Assembly (NCBI RefSeq): GCF_003144195.1
Contig: NW_020290009.1
Location: 194,181-258,180 of the forward strand
DNA length: 64,000 nt
Source: Ceraceosorus guamensis
Lineage: Eukaryota > Basidiomycota > Exobasidiomycetes > Ceraceosorales > Ceraceosoraceae
Reading direction: 5' to 3'
Shown: piece by piece, positions 46,947-57,285 of the stretch
Position numbering within the stretch: position 1 is the first letter of the stretch
Layout: every line of letters starts with the position of its first letter
The notes under the pieces: generated by a model
What the model was told of the DNA's origin: nothing
The model's input: the letters and a program-made list of their open reading frames with translations, nothing else
The model's database searches: none
Program-made: the position numbers and the translations under genes

Positions 46947-47694
46947 CTAGTTGATCCAAAACTGGGCGCCCTCAATGACACCTGCGTCCAACGTGGCAAG
47001 CTTCTGGAACGCTCCTTTGGAAAGATCCAAGCCCATCTTGGGGCAACCCTCGCAAGTGTCGATGACTGCCGAGGAGAGACAGGCAAGTGAGAAGAGCGGC
47101 CTTGTCAGTGGAACTCAACCAATGGTGTGAGGGATGGCTGACTCTTGACAGCAGACGACTCACCCTTGACTGTGACCTCTTTGCTGCCGTGCTTGATCGT
47201 GACGTGGTCACCGCATTTGGCTGGGCTGTTCGCGGGCGCAGCAGCGATCATATCCTCGTCTTTTGGAGTGCTTCCGCCGCAAGAGGGTTTAGCGAGCTGT
47301 TCGCCTGAATGGTGATGAGGGCGCACTGCTCGCTGGTCAGCAACCGGCGTCACACGTGGGGTTTCTTGCCGAGGCGTCCCCGACCATATTGCTTCTGACG
47401 CTACAGTACGTCCCTACGCTCTGGCGTACTCTTTCGCTCCGCTTGGCTTCATAGACAGCGTCTGCGGCAGCTTCTGAGCTCAAAATTCTTTCTCGACTTA
47501 CCGGCGTAGAAGGTAATCTTGGCACCAGTCTTGATCCGATTGTTCGCCTTCTTGTGGCTATGGTGATGATGATTGCCATCCCTCGCTCGCATATGAACCA
47601 GCGAGCGTTTGTCCTCGTGAAGACCAGCGACGACTGGGCTGACCACAAGGAGAACGGCCACGAACAGGATGGAGATGAAGAAGGTATTGTGCAT
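46947..47694 (-). CDS. Secreted double-psi beta-barrel (RlpA/barwin-like) protein, 3 exons
   Basis: Small secreted protein of the RlpA-like/barwin/expansin-like fold. Exons 47694-47502, 47304-47164 and 47065-46947; 150 aa. Residues 1-24 form a signal peptide (MHNTFFISILFVAVLLVVSP). After a His-rich spacer (NHHHHSHKK) the barrel begins at GAKITFYAG and shows SPAKCGDHVTIKHG, VTVKVIDTCEGCP, GLDLSKGAFQKLATLDAGVI and the end AQFWIN. The paired cysteines (PSCGG, AKCGD, DTCEGCP) fit the disulphides of fungal members. Such proteins are common in fungal secretomes; some bind wall polysaccharide or act in host contact, and none of this can be assigned here. Confidence 0.9.
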
Positions 47695-50108
47695 GGTTGC
47701 GGCGGGTAGCGAGGACAATGAGGGAAGTCTCTGCGCGGTTCAAGGAGCGGAATGTTGAGCCGAAGCGAGCCGACTTGTCCGCCGAGGCGAGGGCGTTGTG
47801 AAGGTGAACTTTGCTGCTGAAGAGCTTGATGTTGAGCGAGTTGGTCGCTGTCAAATGTGCGATGTCAAAGGTCGGCAGTCGGCGTGGGGTGTGATAGAGA
47901 GGGGCGGAGAAACAGGACGTTGCAATGGGCGTGCCGACCTGGTGACATGAAGGTGTTCTCGCTATCGGGGTCAGCAAGCGGTCGACCGTAGCGAGTGGCT
48001 GTAGCAGGCACGCAGGTTCATTCGGACTTTTGCGTCGTTGTTGTGTGTGCTGTGGTGAGGGGCGCGAGGCTATTTGAGGAAAAGCTGCAGCAGCTTCACA
48101 CGTATATAGCAGCATCAGGTACACACACACCGCTACACCACCCGACCTCAGGCCATTCGCCAGTGGTGAGTGACGAGTGTTTTGATCGACCTTCCCTCGA
48201 CCGAGTGCTGCGCCGGGCGGGGATGTGCTGCTGATGCTTATTTGAATCTTGGATCGTTTGAAACGGTTCAACGCACGCCTTGCCGTGCGCGGCAGCCGCA
48301 CACCGCAAGCGCTGCAGGCAATTCATCACTCTCTCCTGCTCCTGCAGTCATAGCCAAGAGCTATCGTTCCTTTGACTCACGACTGTTCTGTGTAGGCAAT
48401 CAGTCCTCAAATCTGCCTCGTCCAAACGGCCCATCAGCACTCAACAGGGAGTGTAGCAGCGAAGCAGAGACAGATTGACAGCCAGTTGCTTCACTTGCGC
48501 AGTCGCCTTGGGCTCTGTCTGCGTGTCTGCACCATGGCATGCATCCACCTCGCGCCCCGCGTGCACCGACGAGAGAGAGCGTCATCATAAGCGATCCGTT
48601 CGTATACGAACTTCATTATGTGCAAGTTTCAATTGCAATCAGAGCTCCTGAACGAAATTAAGTCTTGGACTTGAAGTGCCACCGATTGCGCGTTCAAAAA
48701 CCTTGCGAGTCGGAAGGAGGCCTGATCGCTGTCCCATTCAACATTGCTTAGAGCAGACATGCCCAGGTCGCATTTGACCCTTGCCCATGCAGCAAGTCGA
48801 GGGGGTCTGTCCGTCTGGGATCAGCGCTCGGGACTGCCGATTCGAGGCTCCTGGCCAAGTCTAGCATCCGCACTGCAGCTTTCCAGCATGCGCCGTCGAC
48901 GCAGCCCATATGTTGAGCTTGGAAGGCGGGCAGGTACAGCATCAGCACCCCTCTGCAGCAGGGGCTCATGCAGGCCCTGTCGGTCGCAGAATCTTTCCCT
49001 CAATGCAGGGCCCAACCGCAATCACTTGCTCATCAGTCAACGGTTGTAAAGCGCGCGGCAAGGGATCTCGCACTTCTGACAAAATGGAATCCGACTTGCC
49101 GCCGCCGCTCCCGCTCCAACGCTTGGTGGCGGTCGTTGAGAAAAGCCTTCCTTCCGCATCACCCTTTGAATTTTCGCAACTTTATGTGCATGTTCGCTCG
49201 CCGCCGCCCATTCTGTGCCGAATACGTGGACTCTCAGTGAGCATTTTGCTCGGTCTGCATCCGTGACCTGCGATGGGTACGGGAGCGGATCTTACCTGTA
49301 CACACACGACCCGAGCGTGAAATCACGCGGTCGCAGACTCGTGACGACGGGCCGCATCTCTCTTCAGCAGGCCACGCTTCTGACCTCAGCACGAGAGTCT
49401 TTCCACAAAGCCTGCCGCCTCGGTCGACCACATCAGCGTGCAGGCGCCAGATCTCTCGATCGATCGATGCCATCATCATCCATCCATCTCTCAACCGAGG
49501 TCTCGGTTGCGTCACTTGCGTGGCGTGCAGCTTGCATCGCCGTCAGAAACCGCCGTGCCGGCGGCCAACCCTGCACTACGTGGACACTAGCGCGAATGCT
49601 ATGGATGACGAAACGAGGCACTCGGGCAGAGGCGCCTGGTGATGTAGGACGGTCTGGCAGGCCGCTCCGTGCAGCTGCTCCCACGCTCCCGCGCACATCG
49701 GCTGCACGCCTGCTTTCATGCCCAATAAGGGGCGAGAAGTTGCCGATTCTAACCACGAATGGCTCCGTGCGAAAGCACAGCGTGATGACCAGCTCGCAGC
49801 AAGTCACCATTTTGAAAAGTCATTGCGAGCCGGCACTGCTCGGATCGGCCTCACCGAGTCACAATGCTTGGTCTGCTTCGCGTCAGGCCTGCACTCGTGC
49901 GGATAGGGCAAGCCGCCAACGAAGCTGGTGCCCGCTCGCTGCGGACGGGGCTATCAGCCTGAGACCAAGAAGACGGCAGAGTCCTGGGGAACAAAACTCA
50001 GCATGCAAGTCACTCTGAGTGTCATGTGATTGTCGTGTCGTACAAAACTGCCGACAAGCTTGAACATGGTGAGTGGTCGGGATGCAACACGTCGCGCGAA
50101 GATGATCG
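47695..50108. other. Gene-free interval, 2.4 kb
   Basis: Runs from the start of the barrel protein to the stop of the next minus-strand gene. An open frame at 49215-50018 (+) has no family features and a composition typical of chance frames, so it is not called. No RNA gene or mobile element is recognised. Confidence 0.45.
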
Positions 50109-52697
50109 TCAACGATGTAACGACGCGCGACTTCTTTTGGCTGGGGGAGAAGGTTCGAAGAGCGTCAGGCGCTGTGGTTCGCAACCTTCACCAATGCTAG
50201 CGTGGCGATCTATGTAGCTATCAAAGGCCGCTACATCATCTCGGCTGGGTTCTTCATTGGTGTCGTACCTCTGATGCGCGCCATCAGCCTCGCTCTGCCT
50301 CCGAGCTGGGCCTTTGAGAGCATTTGCTTGATTCGAGAAAAGTGGCAGCCTGAGGCGCTTGCTTGCGTTTGCACGACCTTGTGGCGTCATGCGAGGAACG
50401 CCGTTTCCGCTGCCCTTGCGCTGAGCAACGCTCGGAAGTAAGCGCTGAGACGGTTGCTCGCGTTGTCGCAGCTGAACGGATCGACCAAGCTTGTTTGCCC
50501 ACAAAGTTCCGCTCCAGGCCACGTCAGCGAGTTGCTCGTCGTGAGCAGCCGCGCGATAACGGAAATTACGCAGACGATGGTCGCTTCGAGTAGCGCTGGC
50601 ACCGGATAGCTTTGGCGAAGCGCGTTCTCGACGCATAGGCAAGGTCCGTCTACCACGGCGATCTGCGCGTAAGAAGATCTGTGTCATCGGTGGAGCTCGC
50701 GCCGGAATCAACTTTGAGGGAGCTACTCACGATTCGGAGAGGACAGCAATGCCAGAGCACTGTCTGCAGGACTACCGTAGCTTTTCGTAGCGTCAGTGCG
50801 CGGCTGTACCCGTGAAGAGCGCGAAGCCTGGTTCCACCCCGTGCCAGCTTCGATAGTCAGGCGAGAAACGCGACCTCCGTGTACAACATCCTGGCCGGGA
50901 TTTGTATCAGACCAGCCATCGTCCTCAGTAGCGTCATAGATAGGTTGATGTTCAACAATGTCAGCATCTTGGGTAGAATAGGAGCTGCTGTTAGGCTCGC
51001 CGTGGGTCAAGTGGTCAGGATATAAGGAGTGGGACACCGTCTCTTGGTGCGCAAGCAGCGCACGAAGACGGTCTCCTTGTGACGAAAGATCGTGTGCAGA
51101 ACTCCAACCGTGTTGCGAGGTAGGACTGTTCGGCAGAGGCAATGGTCGTGCCATGGACGGATAGAATTGTCCGGGGCGCATGTACAAATTGTCGTCTTGA
51201 CGGGGCGGCGACTCTACAGAGCTCCAAGGAGCCGGCGGATACTGGACAGGGTCTTCGTAAACTTTGAAGCCGCTAGCGGCTGCCAGCTCAAAGCCATGTC
51301 TTGCCCGTTCCTCAGCAGTGTATCGCGGGTTCGAGGGCTCGCGCACCTCAAATACTGCAGCTCGATACTGCGCAGCATCGCCATGAGCTTCATGGTCTGC
51401 TGGGAGGTGAGGTGTACCCAAGGGCGGCACCGAGCCGAAATGTTGCTTTGGTGTCCCGACGTTTGACTTCGCGACGCCTGCCGCGGGAAATCGGCGATTC
51501 CCAGTCGAACCTAGCTCATGAAGTGAGGACGTCGATATAGCCGAGGCTGAGGTTGCACGTGGCTCAGAGCAGACAGGCGGGCTTCTGCTCGAGGATAAGA
51601 CGTCCTCGACGTTTTGCATGGTTTCGAGCCACTCTTCGTCGCTCTGAATACTCTCCGAATAGTCGTCAAACGGAACTCCGGTGACTTTCGGATCTACACT
51701 GCTTTCGTCCTGGACCATCTGATGCTTGTCCTGCGGGGGGATGAAACAGAGCTTTGCCTGCGTCGCTTGACCCTTGCTGATGTTTCCTTTTGCTAATCCG
51801 ACGCGTGCGCGCTGCAAGCCGGCACCCAGTTTGCGCGGACCTCTCGACGGCTCGACGGTGTTCGGCGATGAAGGGCCCGGCGACGTACGAGCGTCGTCCG
51901 ATGCATGTTCGGCAGGTTCTTGTCGGATGGGCGGTGGTCTCAATGATGGGCGTGTGAAGGCAAAAGTCGTTTGAGGAGGCTTGAAATGATTAATGGGCAT
52001 CACCATAGGTCTAATGCCTAGCGTGCGACGTTTGGCCGGATTCGTTGGTTCGCAAACAGTGGAGCCGCTTGTATGCGCTGGGTCTTTGGGTCTTTGAACT
52101 TGAAGAGGGGCCGGAGAACCAGCTGCTTGTGGTCCGTTCTAACTCGATGAGCTGTCGGCGTCGTCTGGCATTTTGAATGGCGTGTCTGTGTTCGAGTTCG
52201 GCACACAGACACGGTTCGGGGCTTCTCCGACCACCGAGCTGTTGTCGCGCTTACTCCCGTCTTTGTGGGCACTGATACGAGTGTTGCGGCTCGCAGCGTT
52301 GCGAGTGGCGATAGTGCTACAAGCGAGCCTCAGCAAGAGATCAGCACCGAGCTTGAGAATATGCAAATGACGATACTTACAATGGCGTATCACAGAAAAG
52401 GACATCAGACTCATCCTCGTCCGGGATGTATGCGGTCTGTGGATCGCGGTCAATTGAGCAAGTATTTGTGCAAGACGTTTTCTTATGAAGCGCCAGTACA
52501 CTTACCTGAGCGCACTGGCGCCCTTGATCATGCGTTGGTGTCTGGTGCCTTGCAGCGCCTGAGACTGAGAGATCGTTCCGTTCCGAGACGGAGGTCTGGC
52601 TGTCCGAGTCGTTCAGAACGCCCACTCGAAACGATGTGGCCCACTCATCATCGCTTAGTGTTTCTTCTCCAGGATGATCAATTCCTAGATTTGACAT
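50109..52697 (-). CDS. Unrecognised, largely disordered protein, 5 exons
   Basis: Not recognised. Exons 52697-52506, 52436-52381, 52316-52144, 52017-50731 and 50662-50109; all junctions keep frame, giving 753 aa. The donors are GTAAGT, GTAAGT, GTTAGA (weak) and GTGAGT. The N-terminus is acidic (MSNLGIDHPGEETLSDDEWA, DEDESDVLFCDTP). A middle conserved-looking patch is MPINHFKPPQTTFAFTRPSL. The rest is Ser/Pro-rich with short motifs (DDYSESIQSDEEWLETMQ, DIVEHQPIYD). The last exon is basic (RRGRRTLPMRRERASPKL) and ends near PPAKRSRASLHR, which could be a nuclear localisation signal. Acidic head plus basic tail suggests a nuclear or scaffold role, but this is only inference. Confidence 0.68.
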
Positions 52698-53769
52698 GGC
52701 TGCTGACCGTCCGAGAAGGAGAGGAAGGAGTGGATGATACACCTTGAAGTGGGAGAAAGAAGGGGAGAAGATTCACGATTTCTCCTCATACCTCTTGGGC
52801 AATTGGCCGCCGGTCTTGAGTTCGTAGCTGTGCCTGATGTCGCTCCTGAACTCCGTGTTTGAGTCGAAAGGCTTAAGTCAATACAAACATCTTTGACTAC
52901 AAGATCTTGCAAAGCAGAAGCATACATGCAAGGCGGAGCTGCCTGGCTAGGTAGCCATTCAAGGTTCTGGAATCATTTTAATTGAACGTGATCAGACACT
53001 CTTCACTAAAGACTCTTGACTCTTGACTCTGACTCAGTCAGAATTGAACTTGCTTCACCATTTTGGAGTCGAGAGTTCGAAGTTCGAGTCAGAGTCTTGA
53101 GTCAACAATCAAATTAAGTGGTGAGTTAAGCCTGAGTGGAACGGTTAATTTGATTCTGTTGCATCAAATGAGATAATCTTGAATCTTGAACTCTGAATTT
53201 TGAATGCAAGGCGCCGATGCAATCTTGAATCGTGAATCCTTCCCATTCTTGATTCTTGATTTGAACTTGCTGGATCACATATGCTCGATGCAAGATGATG
53301 TGGATATATATATATAAATACCATCGCGCGGCGCAGCAGCGCCGTTGCCATCTCTTGATCTGTTTCACTCTTGACTGTTGCGCCTGTCCTGATCCCGCGC
53401 GACCGCCGCGACGATTGAGTCGAGCGATGCTGCAATAACGACCCGCCGTCGCCTGCTGCATGCCGGACCTTTTGTACTTGCTGGACAATTCCCGGTTCCT
53501 GATTCACGATTGATAGCTGCGCCTTCATGCTTGTTTTGTGCGTGTTTCATCAAGATGCAGCCGAGCAGCTGCTGTTGACCGCGCCTTTTTACAGCAGCAA
53601 GGCGAGATGCTCTTCGCTCTGATGATGAGGGTGCGCTGAGGTTCGCGATCCCTTCGAGGAAGGACGAGCGACAAATGCTGGCTCATGTGAGCTAGTCACA
53701 GTGGAGAGCAGCCATGATTTGCGATGCAACGACTGTCGACTTGCGGTCGTACCTGAATGCGGTCACTTG
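52698..53769. other. Gene-free interval with degenerate TCTTGA(A/C)TC cluster
   Basis: Between two minus-strand genes. From about 52980 to 53280 it is packed with near-copies of GACTCTTGACTC / AATCTTGAATC in both orientations, followed by a short TA run (53304-53316). No gene is seen. Confidence 0.6.
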
Positions 53770-54726
53770 CTAGGGAGAATCGCTACATTGATTTTGATGT
53801 GCAAGTGGTGTGAAGGCGGCAATGCTGTCCATACCTATCCACGGTCCCTTTTCTCCACGGATCTTGGCCTCCCACCCTCTACGAGTGTACTTTTCCACAT
53901 CCTCAGCCAGACCTTGACCAGCGGTGCCGAAGTGCGTGGGCGCCCCAAGAACTCTGAGACGAGGGTCCGCGATGCGGGAAGCAGCCGCTGCGATAGCTCT
54001 TGACCGATCGATCCTTCTCACCCTTGAGCCGACCGCAAATCCATCGTGTCCCACCAGCAAGACGAGATGCTGAAGCAGCGGCAGAGCGGACTGTGAGAGT
54101 AGCGTCCTGAGCACGTGCTCAAAGAGATCTTGATCGATCCATAGGGACGGATAGAGAGTGATGGTGAGATGAGTGATGGTGCACCATTCGGCCGAGCGTA
54201 GCAGAAGAGGCATCCAATTCTCGAGCGTACAGACGACGAGGTGATAAGCCCAAGGAGCGCGGAGCTGATCAGCCCTGCCTTCGAGCCTAGCATTCCACTC
54301 TAGCGCTGTGCTCAGATCTTCGCCAGTGCACCAAGATCCTACCGGCTTTGTGCAATAGTGATGACCGACAAGTAGACCACCTATGCGACTGACGCTGTAC
54401 CAAGCTGCTTGGTGAACGGGTGGCGTTCGCCAGGTCTGATCGAGCGGATCCACTTTGCCCCACCACGCAGCACGAATGGCTTGCTTCAAGTGTGGCCGAG
54501 CTCGCAGCGAGCGAGTGAGCAGAGCGGCAGAGTGACCGTCACAGAGTCGAAGTGTGTTGTAGAGCAGGGCCTGTGCAAGACCATGCACTTCGCGCGAGAC
54601 GAGGCAGAGAGATCGCAGCGTCCGCACCACTGTACGACTGAGCAAGCTGGGTCGTGCTCCGCAAAGGTGCTCTAGGACTAGCAAGATGAGCTCGCTAGGC
54701 AGTTGTGGTCTTTCCAATCTGGTCAT
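53770..54726 (-). CDS. F-box-like protein
   Basis: Intronless, 318 aa. The N-terminus has an F-box-like motif (LPSELILLVLEHLCG, about residues 9-23) followed by LCLVSREVHGLAQALLYNTL, the usual helix arrangement of fungal F-box proteins. The rest has leucine-rich helical stretches (LENWMPLLLRSAEWCTITHL, VLRTLLSQSALPLLQHLVLL) but no clear LRR, WD40 or kelch repeat. Fungal proteins of this layout often act as SCF substrate adaptors; the partner is unknown. The ATG at 54726 comes only 8 codons before the motif, which fits the family. Confidence 0.75.
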   Translation of the reverse strand: MTRLERPQLPSELILLVLEHLCGARPSLLSRTVVRTLRSLCLVSREVHGLAQALLYNTLRLCDGHSAALLTRSLRARPHLKQAIRAAWWGKVDPLDQTWRTPPVHQAAWYSVSRIGGLLVGHHYCTKPVGSWCTGEDLSTALEWNARLEGRADQLRAPWAYHLVVCTLENWMPLLLRSAEWCTITHLTITLYPSLWIDQDLFEHVLRTLLSQSALPLLQHLVLLVGHDGFAVGSRVRRIDRSRAIAAAASRIADPRLRVLGAPTHFGTAGQGLAEDVEKYTRRGWEAKIRGEKGPWIGMDSIAAFTPLAHQNQCSDSP

Positions 54727-55589
54727 GGCGTCGCCGGCAAGCTATCCTGGAATGTACAATGTGCTGAATGCAGAGGATGGCCGAAGTTGTGTGGCGGTGG
54801 CGTGTTTCGAGGCCATGTGTGGTAAGGAAGACCTCGAAGTCATTCTCCGTGTGCCCTGCTCAACGATCGCAATCCGGTGAGAGGTGATCTTCGACCAGTT
54901 CGGGCAGCGCGCGGTGATCGACGGCCTTGAAGTCCGCGAAGTTCGCTATCTGATATCGATCTGGAGGAAGGGAAGATATGCGCCATCGCGACCACGTATC
55001 GAGGCGAATCTGAACCTTGAATGGAGTCACAAGTGCTGGTGGAACTCGTGGCTGTCTCACCAGGCGGAGCCGTCACGTCCCGCGTGACCACCAAGCAGGC
55101 TCGAGCTAGGCGGGTGCACGGACTCACAACTTTGGCCGCCCTTTGATTCAAATCGCTGCTGTGCATGATATGAGCGTTCAACAACCTCAAAAAGCAAGTC
55201 ACGAGTCAACACCCATCCACGCAGTCATGCAGAGTCACGCGTCAAAAGTTGCGAAGAGTCGCCGCGCGCGTGATACCATCCATGCAGTCACGACTCACGG
55301 TAGAAGAGAAGCGCGGTACCGTACATTGTGATTCGTGCAGGCGAACGCACCTGCTGCGACTGCAAAACTTCCACGTGTACACATCCCTATTCCTCTCTCC
55401 TCGACTCGCGGACACGATATCTGGATCCTGAAGAGCTGTTTACCATCAAGCATCGACAGCTGGCACTCAGACAACTCTCCCGCTAATCTCGCCAAAACGT
55501 GCTCTCCATCGACCGCAAGGTTCCACACGCACTGCCTAGGCGAGGGACTACGCGCGTTGACTTCGTGTCGTGCGACATAGAAGCTCGTG
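54727..55589. promoter_or_regulatory. Divergent upstream region, F-box / DnaJ
   Basis: 863 nt between two start codons. Open frames on both strands around 54860-55087 have protein-like composition, but no start, splice or family support. The DnaJ side holds CCACGTG at about 55370, an E-box-like site. One AGTCACGAGT word lies at 55197-55206. Confidence 0.45.
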
Positions 55590-57285
55590 ATGGCGAGGCA
55601 GCACCTCGGCTTGCGCCAGAAAGGGGAGATGGGCAAGCAGAGCCTCCTGGCGGTTCGTCGCTCTCGCCATGCTACTCCACGTGCTTGGCAAAGCCTTGCA
55701 ATCGCAGCCATTCTCTTCATTGCGGTGTTTGCACTCTCAGCGGAAGCAGCCAAGGACTACTACAAGATCATGGGGGTAGATAGACAAGCGGATGATAGGA
55801 CGATCAAGCGAGCGTACAGAGTGCGTCATGCACTAGTTTCCGTCTCTTTCTAGACGGCACGGCTCAGCTCAATGCTCCATCGTTGCCCTCACAGAAACTT
55901 GCTCAGAAGCTGCACCCTGACAAACATCCGGAGAAGGGCGATCAGGTCAGTAGGTCGCGCTCAGCATCTGCTGAAACAGTCTGACCATGCCTTTGTCTTA
56001 TTACTTTCAGTTCGTGGAGCTATCAGAGGCGTATCAAATCTTGTCTGAGCCCGAGACGCGCAAGATCTACGATCGGTACGGGGAGGATGGAGTGAAGCGG
56101 CATCAGCAGCAAGCAGGCTCAGCTGCCGGAAATGATCCGATGAACGTCTTCCGAAACTTCTTTGGCGGGGGTGGCGGGCCGTTTGGTCAGCAAGGCCCAC
56201 GACGGGGGCCGAATCGGAATTACAACCTCGAGGTGGGGCTGGAGGATATGTATCGAGGACGGAGGGTTAGCGTGCAGCATCAGAGGAACGTCATTTGCGC
56301 AGCCTGCGATGGAAGCGGTGCGAGGGAAAAAAGCGACATCCACTCTTGCGAGGCTTGCGGTGGGCAAGGTATTCGGGTTGTGCAGCAGCAGATCATGCCT
56401 GGATTCGTTACGCGGTCACAGGTGAGCGGTGTGGCCGATGGAACTGGGGTGCAGCAGAGGATACGGAATTCGCTGACCCAATGTCCACCTTTCACCTGGT
56501 AGGTTCAATGCGACCGATGCGGCGGCCAAGGGCAGGTCATCCAGCACCTCTGCTCTAGATGCAACGGTCAGAAGGTCACCGCGGAGACTGTGGATCTGGA
56601 CGTGGAAATTCTGCCGGGTGCGCGAGAAGGCGAAGAGATTTTGTTTGAAGGAGATGCGGATGAAGGGCCCGACTTTGAGCCCGGAGATGTTTCTTTCAAG
56701 CTCAGGTGAGAAGAGAAGCATGATACTCGCAATGTGCAGGCCTCCGATTGGCTTTGCAAAGGCTCACGTAGCATGTACGCATCTTGTAGGTCCGTACGCC
56801 ACAAGGGAGACTTTCGCCGCAGGGATAATCACCTATACACCACATATCCAATCTCTTTGGCCGATGCGCTGTTGGGCTTCGATTATCAGCTGCGCCACAT
56901 GGATGACCACAACGTGACATTGCGGCGGACGACCGTCACGCAACCAGGCTGGACACAAACCATCAAGGGCGAGGGCATGCCAAAGCGAGACGACGACGGC
57001 CACGGCGACCTCTTTGTGGAGTATCAGGTACGTCTGATGCGATGGCGAGCCTTCCTTTGGCCGGTGCTCATACCTTCGCCGGCCATTCCTGCAGGTTGTC
57101 ATGCCCGACAAGATTGAAGGCGATATCCAGACCGGTAAGTCTCATTCTCGAATGCAGATTGGTGTCCACGCCTCTGATCGTCTCTTGAATCGTGTGCGTA
57201 TGCAGCTTTCGAGAAGATCTTTGCAAGGAAAGCGACCAGGGGCGAGCCTGCCAAAGAGTCCAGTCATTCGCACGAGGAGCTGTAA
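55590..57285 (+). CDS. SCJ1: ER-lumenal DnaJ co-chaperone (Scj1/ERdj3-like), 7 exons
   Basis: Type-I J-domain co-chaperone for the ER Hsp70 BiP/Kar2. Exons 55590-55820, 55895-55945, 56011-56421, 56503-56705, 56790-57027, 57095-57134 and 57206-57285; 417 aa. A hydrophobic signal segment (SLAIAAILFIAVFALSAEA) is followed at once by the J domain (KDYYKIMGVDRQADDRTIKR) with HPD at residues 84-86. Then come a Gly/Phe region (FFGGGGGPFG) and four CxxC zinc-finger repeats (CAACDGSG, CEACGGQG, CDRCGGQG, CSRCNGQK). The C-terminal substrate domain includes LYTTYPISLADALLGFD. The chain ends in HEEL, a variant of the HDEL/KDEL retrieval signal, which supports ER residence. All junctions keep frame. Confidence 0.95.

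Noticed and set aside
49215-50018. 267-codon plus-strand ORF
   Set aside because: Its composition (Arg/Ser/Thr/Cys mix) looks like a chance GC-rich frame, with no domain and no splice evidence.
54860-55087. Overlapping open frames on both strands between the F-box and DnaJ genes
   Set aside because: Both look mildly protein-like, but neither has a supported start, introns or homology I can name.
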